Shown: positions 7,583 through 16,100, counted from the stretch's first letter. The stretch: 64,000 bases of DNA from an uncultured Terriglobales bacterium (GCA_955652395.1 CATPBJ010000087.1:1-64000), one strand, 5' to 3'. Numbers and translations: made by a program. The notes: generated by a model from the sequence alone, not told the origin.

Positions 7583-7764
7583 GGGCTCCCGGCTTCTTTC
7601 GACGTCAAGACACCATCTCATTCGCCCTTGTCAGCGAACAGATGTCCCATGTGCATGCGCTTTCGTAATTCATGCCGTTACTTTGGTCTCGGGGTACTTG
7701 TCGAACGCCCAAACGTGGTATTCCGAGCGCGGTCGCGATGCGCGCTGCGCGGGGGGAGGAAGTC

Positions 7765-7780
7765 GTTTCGTTAACGAAAC
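7765..7780. promoter_or_regulatory. Perfect 16-base palindrome GTTTCGTTAACGAAAC
   Basis: The sequence GTTTCG-TTAA-CGAAAC is a perfect palindrome of operator size. It lies between the start of the minus-strand gene at 7582 and the 3' end of the SDR gene, about 180 bases upstream of the former. A dimeric regulator could bind here. No regulator gene is adjacent. Confidence 0.4.
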
Positions 7781-7800
7781 ACTTGAGACGTTGGGAGTGA

Positions 7801-7896
7801 GTAGCGCCGGCATCTTGCCGTCTGTCCCGAGGGCGTCCCGTCATCGGTGGTGCGGGCGAGACGCCCCCACGACAGCCGCCGGGACGGCGGCGCTAC
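7801..7896. repeat. GC-rich palindromic intergenic element
   Basis: The outer arms GTAGCGCCG and CGGCGGCGCTAC are inverted copies, with inner arms GGGCGTCCCG / GGGCGAGACGCCC. The element would fold into a long branched hairpin. The stop codon of the minus-strand SDR gene (7893-7895) lies inside its right arm. Similar pieces (GGGCGAGACGCC) appear at about 61505. It looks like a REP-type dispersed element. Confidence 0.6.
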
Positions 7897-8551
7897 GTGG
7901 CTTTTGATCGGATTTGCGGGACCTCTACAATGCGAACTCCCTGAGCAGGAGTTTCGACAGCATGGACCAGGGCCCGCACCATCTGCTTCAACGTAACCAG
8001 TCCCAGCCGCGTGCACCTTCGCGGGTCGACGGTAACAGTTCCATCAGTTTGTACATCGGTAGCAAGAGGTACGGCCATTGGTGCCCCGGCCCAAGGACGT
8101 ACCAGGGACGCAGAATGGTGGCATTCATACCGCTTTCGCGGATCATGGCTTCACATTGCGACCTGACTTCGATATAGGCCTTCATGACAGGCGCGGGGTG
8201 GGCCACGCTGACATAAACAAAATGCTGCACGCCAGCGTTCTTGGCCGCCTCGATCGCACTCCGGCCCGAGGCCAGATCAACGCTGCGGAACTCCGCTGAC
8301 TTCGACGGATTGGGATGCGAGACGCCAACCAGCTGCAGGAAGGTGCCGGCCGGGCTGATCGTTGAGGCGTAGGATTTGCGGTCTAGAGCGTCGCCGAGGA
8401 TTGCCTGGCAGCCTGCCGGAAGCTTGCGCTCCGAGCCCGGGCGAACCAGCGCCTGGACCTCGTGGCCACGCTCCAGTAACTGCGTGATCAGCGGGCGACC
8501 GACGTATCCGGTGCCGCCCGTGACAAAGACGCGATGGGTTTGCGCATTCAT
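7893..8551 (-). pseudogene. NAD(P)-binding SDR-family protein (NmrA/epimerase-like), frameshifted near its end
   Basis: ATG 8551 begins RVFVTGGTGYVGRPLITQLL, the Rossmann TGGTGYVG dinucleotide motif of extended/atypical SDR proteins acting on sugar nucleotides or quinones. HFVYVSVAHP and ILRPWYVLGPG are the usual later blocks. After LLPSTREGA the frame is lost and stops at 7988-7990. The other frame gives the natural end RLGLVTLKQMVRALVHAVE and on to VPQIRSKAT, stop 7893-7895. A one-base loss near 8005-8015 explains it. GGCAGGG precedes the start. The product without the last 40 residues would probably be unstable; a sequencing indel is possible. Confidence 0.8.
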
Positions 8552-8724
8552 GAGGCCCTGCCTTGAAGTAATACGCGGATGACCGACCGGTGGATTGTCC
8601 CCGAACCGGCATGTCGAGGCAAGTACGCGACCGTATCTGTTACACTGTCGCGTTCTGCAGCCTCCGAAATCCAAAGGACTGCGGAGCTTCCCCGGGCCCT
8701 GTAGCCCATCGAGGCGGAAGCGCT

Positions 8725-9975
8725 ATGAAAGACACGCTGGGAGTCTTACTAGCTGGCGGCGCGGGGGAGCGGCTTTATCCACTCACTCGCGACCGCGCCA
8801 AGCCTGCCGTCACCTTTGGCGGAATCTACCGCATCATTGACGTCACTCTTTCCAACTGCGTTAATTCCAACCTGCGCCGTGTTTATATCCTCACCCAGTA
8901 CAAGGCGCTGTCGCTGAACCGCCACGTCCGTGAAGGCTGGAACATCATGGGCAGCGAGATGGGCGAGTTCATCGAGGTTCTGCCCCCGATGAAACGGGTC
9001 AGCGATCAGTGGTACCAGGGGACCGCCGATGCGGTGTATCAGAATATTTACTCGATCGGCTCGGAGCAGCCCAAGCACGTGCTCATTCTCTCCGGTGATC
9101 ACATCTACAAGATGAATTACGGCTTGATGCTGGAGCGGCACAACGACTCGGGCGCGGACGTGACCCTGGCGACGATCCAGATCGATCCCGGGGAGGTAGC
9201 CCGGTTCGGAGTTGTGGACGTCGACCGCGACCACCGGGTGCTGGGTTTCGAGGAGAAGCCGAAGATCACCAAGCTGCGCTCGCCCTCGAACCCCGATAAA
9301 GTTTGCGCTTCGATGGGCATTTATCTGTTCAACACCGATGTACTCATACCGGTGCTTTTAAAGGACGCGGAAGACCCCGCTTCAAGCCATGATTTCGGCA
9401 AAGACATCCTGCCCAAGATGGCAGACGAATACCGGGTTTACACCTACGACTTCGTCGACGAAAACAAGAAGGAAGCGCTGTACTGGCGGGATGTGGGGAC
9501 GCTGGAAGCGTATTACGAAGCCAACATGGACATCGTTGCCGTGTCGCCGGTGTTCAACCTGTACGACTCGGACTGGCCCATTCGGACTCACCAGCGCCAG
9601 TACCCACCGGCGAAGTTCGTCTTCGCTGAAACCGGCCGCACCGGCACAGCGGTCGATTCCATTGTCTCGGCAGGCTGCATCGTTTCCGGCAGCGTGGTTA
9701 AGGGCAGCGTAGTCTCGCCCGATGTGCGAGTGAACTCCTACAGCGAAGTAGAGAGCAGCATTCTTTTCTCCCATGTGAACGTAGGACGGCATTGCCGCAT
9801 TCGAAAGGCGATCATCGATCGCGATGTACACATCCCGGAAGGCACCACCATCGGATATGACACCGAGGCCGATCGGCAGCGCTACTTTGTTACGGAAAGC
9901 GGAATCACGGTCGTGACTCGCGACTATTCCCTGTTCGAGAATCCCGTGACCGTGGATTACTTCACCAGCGAGTAA
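8725..9975 (+). CDS. glgC: Glucose-1-phosphate adenylyltransferase (ADP-glucose pyrophosphorylase)
   Basis: Makes ADP-glucose from ATP and glucose-1-phosphate, the committed step of glycogen synthesis. About 416 residues, the usual length. N-terminal nucleotidyltransferase signature LLAGGAGERLYPLTRDRAKP; later WYQGTADAVYQN, LSGDHIYKMNY with the catalytic Asp, FEEKPK and YWRDVGTLEAYYEANMD. The C-terminal left-handed beta-helix has hexapeptide-like repeats (VSAGCIVSGSVVKGSVV). Start at ATG 8725, preceded by GAGGCGGAAG; the open frame upstream overlaps the promoter region of the divergent SDR gene. Usually allosterically activated. It stands alone, with no other glg genes in the window. Confidence 0.96.
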   Translation: MKDTLGVLLAGGAGERLYPLTRDRAKPAVTFGGIYRIIDVTLSNCVNSNLRRVYILTQYKALSLNRHVREGWNIMGSEMGEFIEVLPPMKRVSDQWYQGTADAVYQNIYSIGSEQPKHVLILSGDHIYKMNYGLMLERHNDSGADVTLATIQIDPGEVARFGVVDVDRDHRVLGFEEKPKITKLRSPSNPDKVCASMGIYLFNTDVLIPVLLKDAEDPASSHDFGKDILPKMADEYRVYTYDFVDENKKEALYWRDVGTLEAYYEANMDIVAVSPVFNLYDSDWPIRTHQRQYPPAKFVFAETGRTGTAVDSIVSAGCIVSGSVVKGSVVSPDVRVNSYSEVESSILFSHVNVGRHCRIRKAIIDRDVHIPEGTTIGYDTEADRQRYFVTESGITVVTRDYSLFENPVTVDYFTSE

Positions 9976-10403
9976 TGGCGAGAGATTTCTTCACTCTTCA
10001 CCGCTTTCAAATCTTTCGTTCTTATTCCCTCCGGCACGTTTGTGTCGTCGTCCCATCGCGCGTTTCTGGATCGAAAAAACACGGTGCGCGGCCATGGCAG
10101 TGTACGTTGAGTTGGCGACAGTTCGTTGCCTGAAGGTCTGGCCCACTGGTGGTTGGCCCCTGATCCGGGCTCGGGGTTCTTGACTCATTCGGTTCCTGGT
10201 TTTTAGTTCTCGGTTCTCAGTTTCGGGCTTCTTCGTTCGAGGTGGTTATTCGCCTTTTATTCGTCTAGCATTTGCCTCCCCTGCTACAATGCCTTGCCTT
10301 ATAGAAGTGCAGAACTTTTGGGGCCACAAAAACGTATCTCTATTGTGGTGTTAAAAGCCCGGGGTGTGCCGGGCGAAGGACCAGGAGTTCCGGGGAGTGC
10401 GGG
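9976..10403. other. Intergenic region before the sigma-factor operon
   Basis: No credible gene. The stretch 10190-10250 is rich in short GTTCTCGGTTCTCAG-like repeats. A TACAAT hexamer at 10285-10290 could be a -10 box for the sigma operon, but I see no matching -35 at the right distance. The hairpin at 10315-10357 lies just downstream. Confidence 0.5.
10315..10357. promoter_or_regulatory. Inverted repeat in the leader of the sigma-factor gene
   Basis: CTTTT-GGGG-CCACAA, a 13-base loop, then TTGTGG-TGTT-AAAAG. The 6-base inner arms match perfectly and the outer CTTTT/AAAAG also pair. It ends 46 bases before the start codon and downstream of the possible TACAAT -10 box, so it could be an operator or an mRNA hairpin that modulates the sigma operon. 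Confidence 0.4.
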
Positions 10404-11003
10404 TTGGAAGACGCCCAGGTCGTTGCCAGGCTGGTCCGTCGCTGCGTTGCCGGCGACGTAGTGGCCTGGGAGGAGATTGTGCAACGTTACAACCGGCGAA
10501 TCTACAACATTTGCTACCGCTTCGCCGGGTCGGGCGAGAACGCCCAGGACCTCACCCAGGAGGTCTTCATCAAGATGTTCCGCACCCTGAGTTCTTACGA
10601 TGTCGAGCGGGGGGCGTTCATGACCTGGGTCACGACCATCACGCGCAATCTGCTGGTGGACCACTTCCGCAAGAGCAAGCAGGACAGGGTGACGGAGTCG
10701 CTGGATACGACGCCCTCGGAACACGAAGACGCGATGCCGTTGAGCGAGAAGATTGAGGATAAGGCGCCGGCAGCAGATATGAGCGTGCAGAGCCGCGAGA
10801 CTGGGGAATTGGTACACACTGCCCTGCAGAAACTTTCGCCCGAGCTGCGCGAAGCGGTCATCCTGCGCGACCTGCAGGACATGGATTACAAGGACATTGC
10901 CAAGGTATTGAAGGTTCCGGAGGGCACTGTGAAATCGAGGATAAATCGTGGGCGGGCGGAACTTGCCCGGCTGCTACAACGTACCTATAGGCAGGTGATG
11001 TGA
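10404..11003 (+). CDS. ECF (extracytoplasmic-function) RNA polymerase sigma factor
   Basis: 199 residues, the length of a sigma-70 family group IV protein. Region 2 spans about 15-90 (IYNICYRFAGSGENAQDLTQEVFIKMFR, then WVTTITRNLLVDHFRKSK) and region 4 about 135-195 (LSPELREAVILRDLQDMDYKDIAKVLKVPEGTVKSRINRGR, given here in parts). A TTG start at 10404 is chosen because GGGGAG sits seven bases upstream and no in-frame ATG exists earlier. The stop overlaps the start of the anti-sigma gene, so the two are translationally coupled. It probably directs transcription of its own operon in response to envelope stress. Confidence 0.92.
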   Translation: MEDAQVVARLVRRCVAGDVVAWEEIVQRYNRRIYNICYRFAGSGENAQDLTQEVFIKMFRTLSSYDVERGAFMTWVTTITRNLLVDHFRKSKQDRVTESLDTTPSEHEDAMPLSEKIEDKAPAADMSVQSRETGELVHTALQKLSPELREAVILRDLQDMDYKDIAKVLKVPEGTVKSRINRGRAELARLLQRTYRQVM

Positions 11004-11752
11004 TGGCAGGCGAACCCAAGAACGGCTTGCAGTGCGCAGAGTTTGATGCCCTGCTGAATGAAGCCCTGGACGCGACGCTAACCGGACCAAAGCTGGAAAG
11101 CTTTAAGGCCCATGCCCGGGTATGCGCAGTGTGCGGTCCGCTATTCGCGGAGGCCGATGCGGGGCGGCGCTGGCTGAAGTCTCTGGCCGAGGTGGAACCG
11201 CCTGTCACTCTGATGCACAACATCCTGGTGGCCACGACCGGCTACGAGAGCCAGCGCGTTGCCGTCCGGGCCAAAGGGGAGGCTTCATGGGCAGACCCGA
11301 TCACCGGGTGGCTGCGGCCGGTGTTTGCTCCGGTGCTTTCCATGAGCCGCCAGCCACGTTTCGCCATGTCATTCGGAATGGCGTTCTTCTCTTTATCCAT
11401 TTCGCTTAGCCTGGCGGGAGTGAAAGTAAGCGACGTGCGGCATGTGGACCTGCGGCCCAGTGCCATCAAGCGCACCTACTACGAGACCACAGGCCGGGTC
11501 GTCAAGTATTACGAAAACATTCGCTTCGTGTACGAAATCGAATCGCGGGTGCGGGAATTCAAAAAAGTGACCGCGCCGGCGGTACCAACCCCGAAAGAAC
11601 AGAACAAGGAAAAGAAAGACAACAATACCAGTGGACAACCTGAACCAAGGCAGGAACGCAACTACAGCCAGGGAGAGAACCAGCCCGTGCTGGCCTCCCT
11701 CCCGAATGATCCGCCTGTAGGGACCGTGACCACTTACAGGAGGCTTTCATGA
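11000..11752 (+). CDS. Anti-sigma factor with zinc-binding (ZAS/zf-HC2-like) N-terminus and one membrane helix
   Basis: 250 residues. Residues 12-45 carry the cytoplasmic anti-sigma fold, with CAEFDALLNEALDATL followed by the H-x3-C-x2-C motif (HARVCAVC). A membrane helix lies near 123-142 (FAMSFGMAFFSLSISLSLA). The remainder is outside the membrane: a tyrosine-rich segment YYETTGRVVKYYENIRFVYE and a charged, low-complexity tail. It probably holds the upstream sigma factor inactive until an envelope signal arrives. ATG overlaps the sigma stop (ATGTGATG), and the next gene starts in an ATGA overlap at its end. Confidence 0.82.
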   Translation: MMAGEPKNGLQCAEFDALLNEALDATLTGPKLESFKAHARVCAVCGPLFAEADAGRRWLKSLAEVEPPVTLMHNILVATTGYESQRVAVRAKGEASWADPITGWLRPVFAPVLSMSRQPRFAMSFGMAFFSLSISLSLAGVKVSDVRHVDLRPSAIKRTYYETTGRVVKYYENIRFVYEIESRVREFKKVTAPAVPTPKEQNKEKKDNNTSGQPEPRQERNYSQGENQPVLASLPNDPPVGTVTTYRRLS

Positions 11753-12723
11753 ACTGTGCCAACCATCCGGATATTGAGAAGGTGGCATTTTGCCGTACCT
11801 GCGGAAAACCGTTATGTGCCAACTGCACCCGTGCGGTGCATGGAGTGATTTATTGCGAGAGCTGCCTGGCGGCGCGACTGGAAGGCGTGCAGCCGAACGT
11901 GCCACCGCCGGTCGCGGGTTTCGTTCCGGCCAGCCCCATGGCCGCGCCGGTGGCGGGCGCGGGTCCGAATCCCGCGCTGGCCGGCGTTCTTGCCGGGTTC
12001 TTTCCCTTCGGCGTGGGCGCAGTCTACACCGCGCAATACGCCAAAGGCCTGGCGCACCTGGTCATCTTCACCCTGCTGGTGCTGGGGGCGAGCAGCGGAA
12101 GCGAAGCCATGGGCACGGTTTTCGGACTGGCCATCGCGGGTTTCTACTTCTACCAGATTATCGATTCGGTGCGTACCGCCCGCGCCCTACAACTAGGACA
12201 GCCCCCGCCCGACCCCTTTGGACTGGGAACAACTTTTAGCGCTGGCGAGCGAGTGGACGTCAGCAAGGCTCCGGTGGGAGCGCTGGTCCTCATCGGTCTT
12301 GGTGTGGTCTTTCTACTGCATACCTTGGACATCTGGGATTTCAGCGCTCACCGAATCTGGCCGCTAGTGCTGATTGGCATCGGGGGCTGGCTCCTGGTTC
12401 GTCGATTAGGCCTGGTGGGCGAAGTCCCGCCCGGATTTGATCGCATCCGCAGTTGCAAACGCGGCCTGATGGGACCGGCAGTCCTGTTGACCCTGGGTTT
12501 TCAGTTCCTGCTCGACAGCATGGGAATAATCAGGTTCGGCCGCACCCTGCCCTTGTTGCTGGTGGTGATTGGATTGGTCAAGATTTTCCAGAGTACGGCT
12601 GGCCCCGGCCCGCTCGCGGGACCGCCACCGTCAATTCCGGGTGGAACGCCGCCATCCGGATTTGCGCCTGGCGAGGTGCAGCCGTCGTACCCCGAAGTGA
12701 AGCCGGAGGTGAAGAATGGCTAG
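11749..12723 (+). CDS. B-box zinc-finger membrane protein with LiaF-type transmembrane region
   Basis: 324 residues. The N-terminus is a B-box-like zinc finger (CANHPDIEKVAFCRTCGKPL, then CANC and CESCL). A proline-rich linker and about seven hydrophobic helices follow. The later ones (IWPLVLIGIGGWLLVRRLG, LPLLLVVIGLVKIF) resemble the LiaI/LiaF-like membrane domain that often accompanies DUF4097 proteins. The tail is Pro/Gly rich. It overlaps the anti-sigma gene by ATGA and the next gene by 8 bases. Likely role: membrane sensor or scaffold in the same envelope-stress operon. The biochemical function is unknown. Confidence 0.75.
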   Translation: MNCANHPDIEKVAFCRTCGKPLCANCTRAVHGVIYCESCLAARLEGVQPNVPPPVAGFVPASPMAAPVAGAGPNPALAGVLAGFFPFGVGAVYTAQYAKGLAHLVIFTLLVLGASSGSEAMGTVFGLAIAGFYFYQIIDSVRTARALQLGQPPPDPFGLGTTFSAGERVDVSKAPVGALVLIGLGVVFLLHTLDIWDFSAHRIWPLVLIGIGGWLLVRRLGLVGEVPPGFDRIRSCKRGLMGPAVLLTLGFQFLLDSMGIIRFGRTLPLLLVVIGLVKIFQSTAGPGPLAGPPPSIPGGTPPSGFAPGEVQPSYPEVKPEVKNG

Positions 12724-14188
12724 CCCAACACAACCTCTCCCAATTCAGCCACAACCACAGCGGCAAAGACAGCGGCGTTCCATAGCCGGTCCGGTGGTGA
12801 TGATCCTGCTGGGAATCGTTCTGCTCCTGACCACCATGCGAGTACTGCAGCCGCAACCGCTTGTGCACTGGTTCGGGACCTACTGGCCCGCCCTGATCAT
12901 TCTCTGGGGAGTGATCAAGTTGGTCGAGTATCAGCAAGCCCAGAGAGAAGGCACGCGTCCGGCGGGGATCGGCGCGGGCGGAGTCTTGCTGCTGGTTTTT
13001 CTGATCCTGTTTGGTTTGTCGGCAACTCAGGCTTCACGCTTCAATTGGGACGAGATCCGCAACCACATCGACATGGGCGACGACGATTTCACCCTGTTCG
13101 GGCACAACTACAGTTATGATGATCAACTCCATCAGGATTTTCCGGCGGGCAGCAGCCTGCGAATCGTGAATGATCGGGGCGCGGTGAACCTGACGGTTTC
13201 GGACGACAACCAGATCCACGTAGCCGCGCACAAGAAGATCAATGCGGACAGCCAGGCAGAAGCAGACAAGTTCAATCCTGTCACCAAGCCGCAGATCACT
13301 GCCAGCGACAATACCATTACTTTGAATGCCAATACCCAGGGCGCCGGCGATCGCTCGGTCACCACCGATCTGGATGTCAGCCTCCCCCGCAAAGCGCCAG
13401 TGGTAATTTCGTCGCGACGTGGCGATGTCAGTGTGCTGGGCCGCGATAGCGACGTTGAAATTGCCAGCCAGCATGGCGATGTCACCACATCCGATATCGA
13501 CGGCAAACTCAGCCTCAACCTGACCCACGGTACGGCACGGGCTTCGAATATCTCGGGCGATGTTTCGGTCCAGGGGCGAGGGGATGACATTTCCCTGGCA
13601 GATGTGAAGGGCGCGGCGCGCCTGAGCGGCGAGTTCGACACCATCAAGCTGGCCAAAATCGCGGGCGCGGTGGGCTTCAAATCGGCCCGCACCGACATGG
13701 AATTCTCCAGGCTGAACGGCAATCTCGATATGGATTCGGGCGATATGCGGGCCAGCGACCTGGTGGGCCCGTTCCGACTGCTGACCCGGTCGAAGGATAT
13801 CCGGCTGGAAGGGGTCAAGGGAGACGTGCGGCTGCAGAACGAAAATGGGGCGGTCGAAATCCACATGAGCAAGCTGGGAAACGTGCAGCTCAGCAACCGC
13901 AACAGCGATGTCCAGATTTATGTTCCCGACAAGGCGGGTTTCCAGCTGGAGGCGCACTCACGCGGCGGCGAAATCCAATCGGATTTTGACGCCCTGAAGA
14001 TCGTCAATGGCGATAACCAGGCGTCCGCCAGCGGCACCATTGGTGAAGGAGGCCCGCACCTGGTAATCAACAATGAGCATGGCGGGATCGAACTCCGCAA
14101 AGGATCGACGGTGGCGGAAGCGCCGGCACCGCCCAAACCACCCCGAACCCCCGCCACGCCCAAGGTGCCAGTACCGACGGAAAACTAG
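12716..14188 (+). CDS. Membrane-anchored DUF4097 beta-helix protein
   Basis: 490 residues. Two to three helices in the first 110 residues (AGPVVMILLGIVLLLTTMRV; WPALIILWGVIKLVEY; GGVLLLVFLILFGLSA) anchor a long repetitive domain. From about residue 140 to 450 there are strands about every 20 residues with G-D-V/I (GDVSVLGRDSDVEIASQHGD), typical of DUF4097 putative adhesins that form a beta helix. The C-terminus is Pro/Ala rich. Last gene of the sigma operon, overlapping the previous gene by 8 bases. In Bacillus, LiaG and related DUF4097 proteins belong to cell-envelope stress operons; a similar role is inferred here. Confidence 0.8.
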   Translation: MASPTQPLPIQPQPQRQRQRRSIAGPVVMILLGIVLLLTTMRVLQPQPLVHWFGTYWPALIILWGVIKLVEYQQAQREGTRPAGIGAGGVLLLVFLILFGLSATQASRFNWDEIRNHIDMGDDDFTLFGHNYSYDDQLHQDFPAGSSLRIVNDRGAVNLTVSDDNQIHVAAHKKINADSQAEADKFNPVTKPQITASDNTITLNANTQGAGDRSVTTDLDVSLPRKAPVVISSRRGDVSVLGRDSDVEIASQHGDVTTSDIDGKLSLNLTHGTARASNISGDVSVQGRGDDISLADVKGAARLSGEFDTIKLAKIAGAVGFKSARTDMEFSRLNGNLDMDSGDMRASDLVGPFRLLTRSKDIRLEGVKGDVRLQNENGAVEIHMSKLGNVQLSNRNSDVQIYVPDKAGFQLEAHSRGGEIQSDFDALKIVNGDNQASASGTIGEGGPHLVINNEHGGIELRKGSTVAEAPAPPKPPRTPATPKVPVPTEN

Positions 14189-14305
14189 AATAATTCTAGA
14201 AGTCAGATTGCAGATTGCAGAACGACCGCGGCAAAAGAGGCGCGCTTTTTTGGGATTCAGATACTACTCCTTCGATCCAGCGAAGAGCTTCTCTACAATT
14301 GGCCC

Positions 14306-14806
14306 ATGGATCGACCGATAGCAATCGAGCCCCTCGTCGCCGATCATTGGGATGCGGTGCGCTTGGTCTACTTGCAGGGGATAGCAACCGGAAATGCCAC
14401 CTTCCAGCAGACCGCACCGGGGTGGAAGGAATGGAATGCTGGTCACCTGCGCGCCTGCCGGATGGTCGCGCGGTCGGGGCAAGAGGTCGTCGGATGGGCC
14501 GCGCTCAGCCCGGCATCCAGTCGGCTTGTGTATCGCGGAGTGGCGGAAGTCAGTATTTATGTGGCGGAGGCAGCGCGAGGTTGCGGCGTTGGAGCAGAGC
14601 TGATGGCGAGACTGATCATCGCGTCCGAAGCCGAGGGAATCTGGACTCTGCAAGCCGGCATCTTCCCGGAAAACGCGGCCAGCATCAAACTGCACATCAA
14701 CGCAGGATTCCGGATCGTCGGCACTCGTTCGCGACTCGGATGCATGAATGGGCGCTGGCGTGATGTGGTGCTGCTCGAACGTCGAAGTCTCACAACCGGC
14801 ACATAG
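14306..14806 (+). CDS. GNAT acetyltransferase, phosphinothricin/amino-acid N-acetyltransferase type
   Basis: 166 residues. The N-terminal GIATGNATFQQTAPGWKEWN matches the PAT/MnaA branch, which acetylates L-amino-acid analogues such as methionine sulfone or phosphinothricin. The acetyl-CoA loop is the variant ARGCGVGAELMARL (Q/RxxGxG/A), and EVSIYVAEAARG and FPENAASIKLHINAGFRIVG are the later GNAT blocks. Stand-alone gene, ATG 14306, after a short AGATTGCAG-type repeat. The substrate is uncertain within the branch. Confidence 0.88.
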   Translation: MDRPIAIEPLVADHWDAVRLVYLQGIATGNATFQQTAPGWKEWNAGHLRACRMVARSGQEVVGWAALSPASSRLVYRGVAEVSIYVAEAARGCGVGAELMARLIIASEAEGIWTLQAGIFPENAASIKLHINAGFRIVGTRSRLGCMNGRWRDVVLLERRSLTTGT

Positions 14807-14885
14807 TCTTCAACTCCGAGCAGTGCCAAGGCTCTTACCTCCCAAGCGATGCCCGTGTTATGTTCAATTTCTTCGTCGCCCCAAT

Positions 14886-15401
14886 ATGATTCGTTCTTAC
14901 AAAGGGACAACACCCACGATTCCTGAATCCTGTTACGTGGACGATTCGGCACAGATCATCGGAGATGTGATTCTCGGCGAGCACGCCAGCGTTTGGATGA
15001 ACGCGGTGCTGCGTGGTGACGTCCACTCCATTCGTGTGGGCGCGTATTCGAATGTGCAGGATGGCAGCGTACTGCATGGCATGAAGGAGCAGTACGGAGT
15101 GTTCCTGGGGGGGTACGTAACGGTGGGACACTCGGTCACGCTGCATGGCTGCACCATTGAAGACCGCTGCCTGGTTGGCATGGGATCGATCATCCTGAAT
15201 GGAGCCTGCATTGGCGCCGGATCGATCATCGCGGCCGGCACACTGATCCCGGAGAAAGCGATTGTCGAGCCGGGTTCGCTGTGGATGGGATCTCCGGGCA
15301 AGTTCCGCCGTAAGCTGGAACCGAAGGATCAGGAAACGATTATGCGTTATGCCAGGAATTATCTGGAGTACAAGGAGTCGTACCTGCGAGAGATGAAGTA
15401 G
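14886..15401 (+). CDS. Gamma-carbonic anhydrase-like protein (YrdA/hexapeptide transferase family)
   Basis: 171 residues forming a left-handed beta helix of hexapeptide repeats. RGDVHSIRVGAYSNVQDGSV carries the Arg-Asp pair and Gln of gamma carbonic anhydrases. Putative zinc ligands are His in VLHG, and VTVGHSVTLHG with the His-x4-His spacing. The C-terminal helix (YARNYLEYKESYLREM) is typical of YrdA/PaaY. Start at ATG 14886; the upstream open frame overlaps the acetyltransferase end. Carbonic anhydrase activity is plausible but is not proven for this subfamily. Confidence 0.88.
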   Translation: MIRSYKGTTPTIPESCYVDDSAQIIGDVILGEHASVWMNAVLRGDVHSIRVGAYSNVQDGSVLHGMKEQYGVFLGGYVTVGHSVTLHGCTIEDRCLVGMGSIILNGACIGAGSIIAAGTLIPEKAIVEPGSLWMGSPGKFRRKLEPKDQETIMRYARNYLEYKESYLREMK

Positions 15402-15431
15402 CAACCAGTATCAGGACCGCATGTGAAAAAA

Positions 15432-15451
15432 CCGGGGCACTTGCGCCCCGG
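15432..15451 (-). terminator. Rho-independent terminator, mainly for the minus-strand regulator
   Basis: CCGGGGC-acttgc-GCCCCGG. On the minus strand the stem is followed by TTTTTT, a classical terminator for the XRE gene ending at 15561, and it lies beyond the palindromic element. On the plus strand it follows the carbonic-anhydrase-like gene by 30 bases but has only a weak T run (CTTCAGTT). Confidence 0.75.
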
Positions 15452-15490
15452 CTTCAGTTGGTGGTTGCCCGGATAAAACCCTTGGATTCG

Positions 15491-15554
15491 ATGTGGGCGC
15501 GAGCGTCCTCGCTCGTGCTGGCAGCGGCACGAGCGCGAGCGTCGGCGCCCACAT
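15491..15554. repeat. Palindromic intergenic element
   Basis: ATGTGGGCGCGAGCG...GCTCGTGC, a short loop, then GCACGAGCGCGAGCG...CGCCCACAT. Arms of about 27 bases pair with few mismatches. It sits immediately downstream of the XRE gene stop. Its internal repeats of CGAGCG resemble other GC-rich palindromes of this window only in general form. Confidence 0.65.
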
Positions 15555-15560
15555 TCATGG

Positions 15561-16100
15561 CTAGGCGCTGCGGCGCGGACGCAGGGTCAGATCACGAACC
15601 TGCGCCAGAACAATCGACAACTGCATCCCGTTCAGCTGCGACACGAACGGCATCAGTTCCGCGATAAGCTGATCTTTCATCAGTTCACCGATTTCTTCCT
15701 GGCGGTTGCGTTCGCCGCCCGAAAGCAGATCGGGGACGGTGACTTCGAGCGCGCGGGCCAGCCGTTCCAGTGAGGAAAGGGTCGGGGTCGCTTTTTCATT
15801 TTCGATCTTCGACACGTAGGTCCGAGGGACCGACATGCGCGCCGCCAGTTGCCGCTGGCTGAGTCCGCTGCGCAACCGGAGCGACCGAATCGAAGTCGCC
15901 AGATTCAGGTGTCCCCGGCCGTTGCCATTCGCCGGCATCATCTGCGGCGGTGGCGGGGCGATGACAACTTCCGGCTCTTCCTCGTCTAATGAGGCATGGC
16001 AGCGGCGGCAAAGATCGTTCGTGGTACGGAATTGGACCAGCAGGCAATGATCGCAACGAACTACTTCCCTTGAATCTACAGGTGCAAGGGTAGTGGCCAT
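15561..16100 (-). CDS. XRE-family transcriptional regulator with N-terminal zinc ribbon
   Basis: 179 residues. The N-terminal part has two CxxC knuckles (RCDHCLLVQF and LCRRCHASL), a zinc ribbon. After a proline-rich linker (APPPPQMMP), residues about 68-125 form a Cro/C1 helix-turn-helix: SIRSLRLRSGLSQRQLAARM followed by YVSKIENEKATPTLSSLERL. The C-terminal 50 residues are helical and may mediate oligomers. The combination of ribbon and HTH in one small protein is not one I can assign to a named regulator. It ends in a palindromic element and terminator. Target genes are unknown. Confidence 0.85.
   Translation of the reverse strand: MATTLAPVDSREVVRCDHCLLVQFRTTNDLCRRCHASLDEEEPEVVIAPPPPQMMPANGNGRGHLNLATSIRSLRLRSGLSQRQLAARMSVPRTYVSKIENEKATPTLSSLERLARALEVTVPDLLSGGERNRQEEIGELMKDQLIAELMPFVSQLNGMQLSIVLAQVRDLTLRPRRSA

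Noticed and set aside
12981-13957. Long minus-strand frames opposite the DUF4097 gene
   Set aside because: They are mirror frames of a GC-rich coding sequence; no domains, and the plus-strand gene fits the operon.
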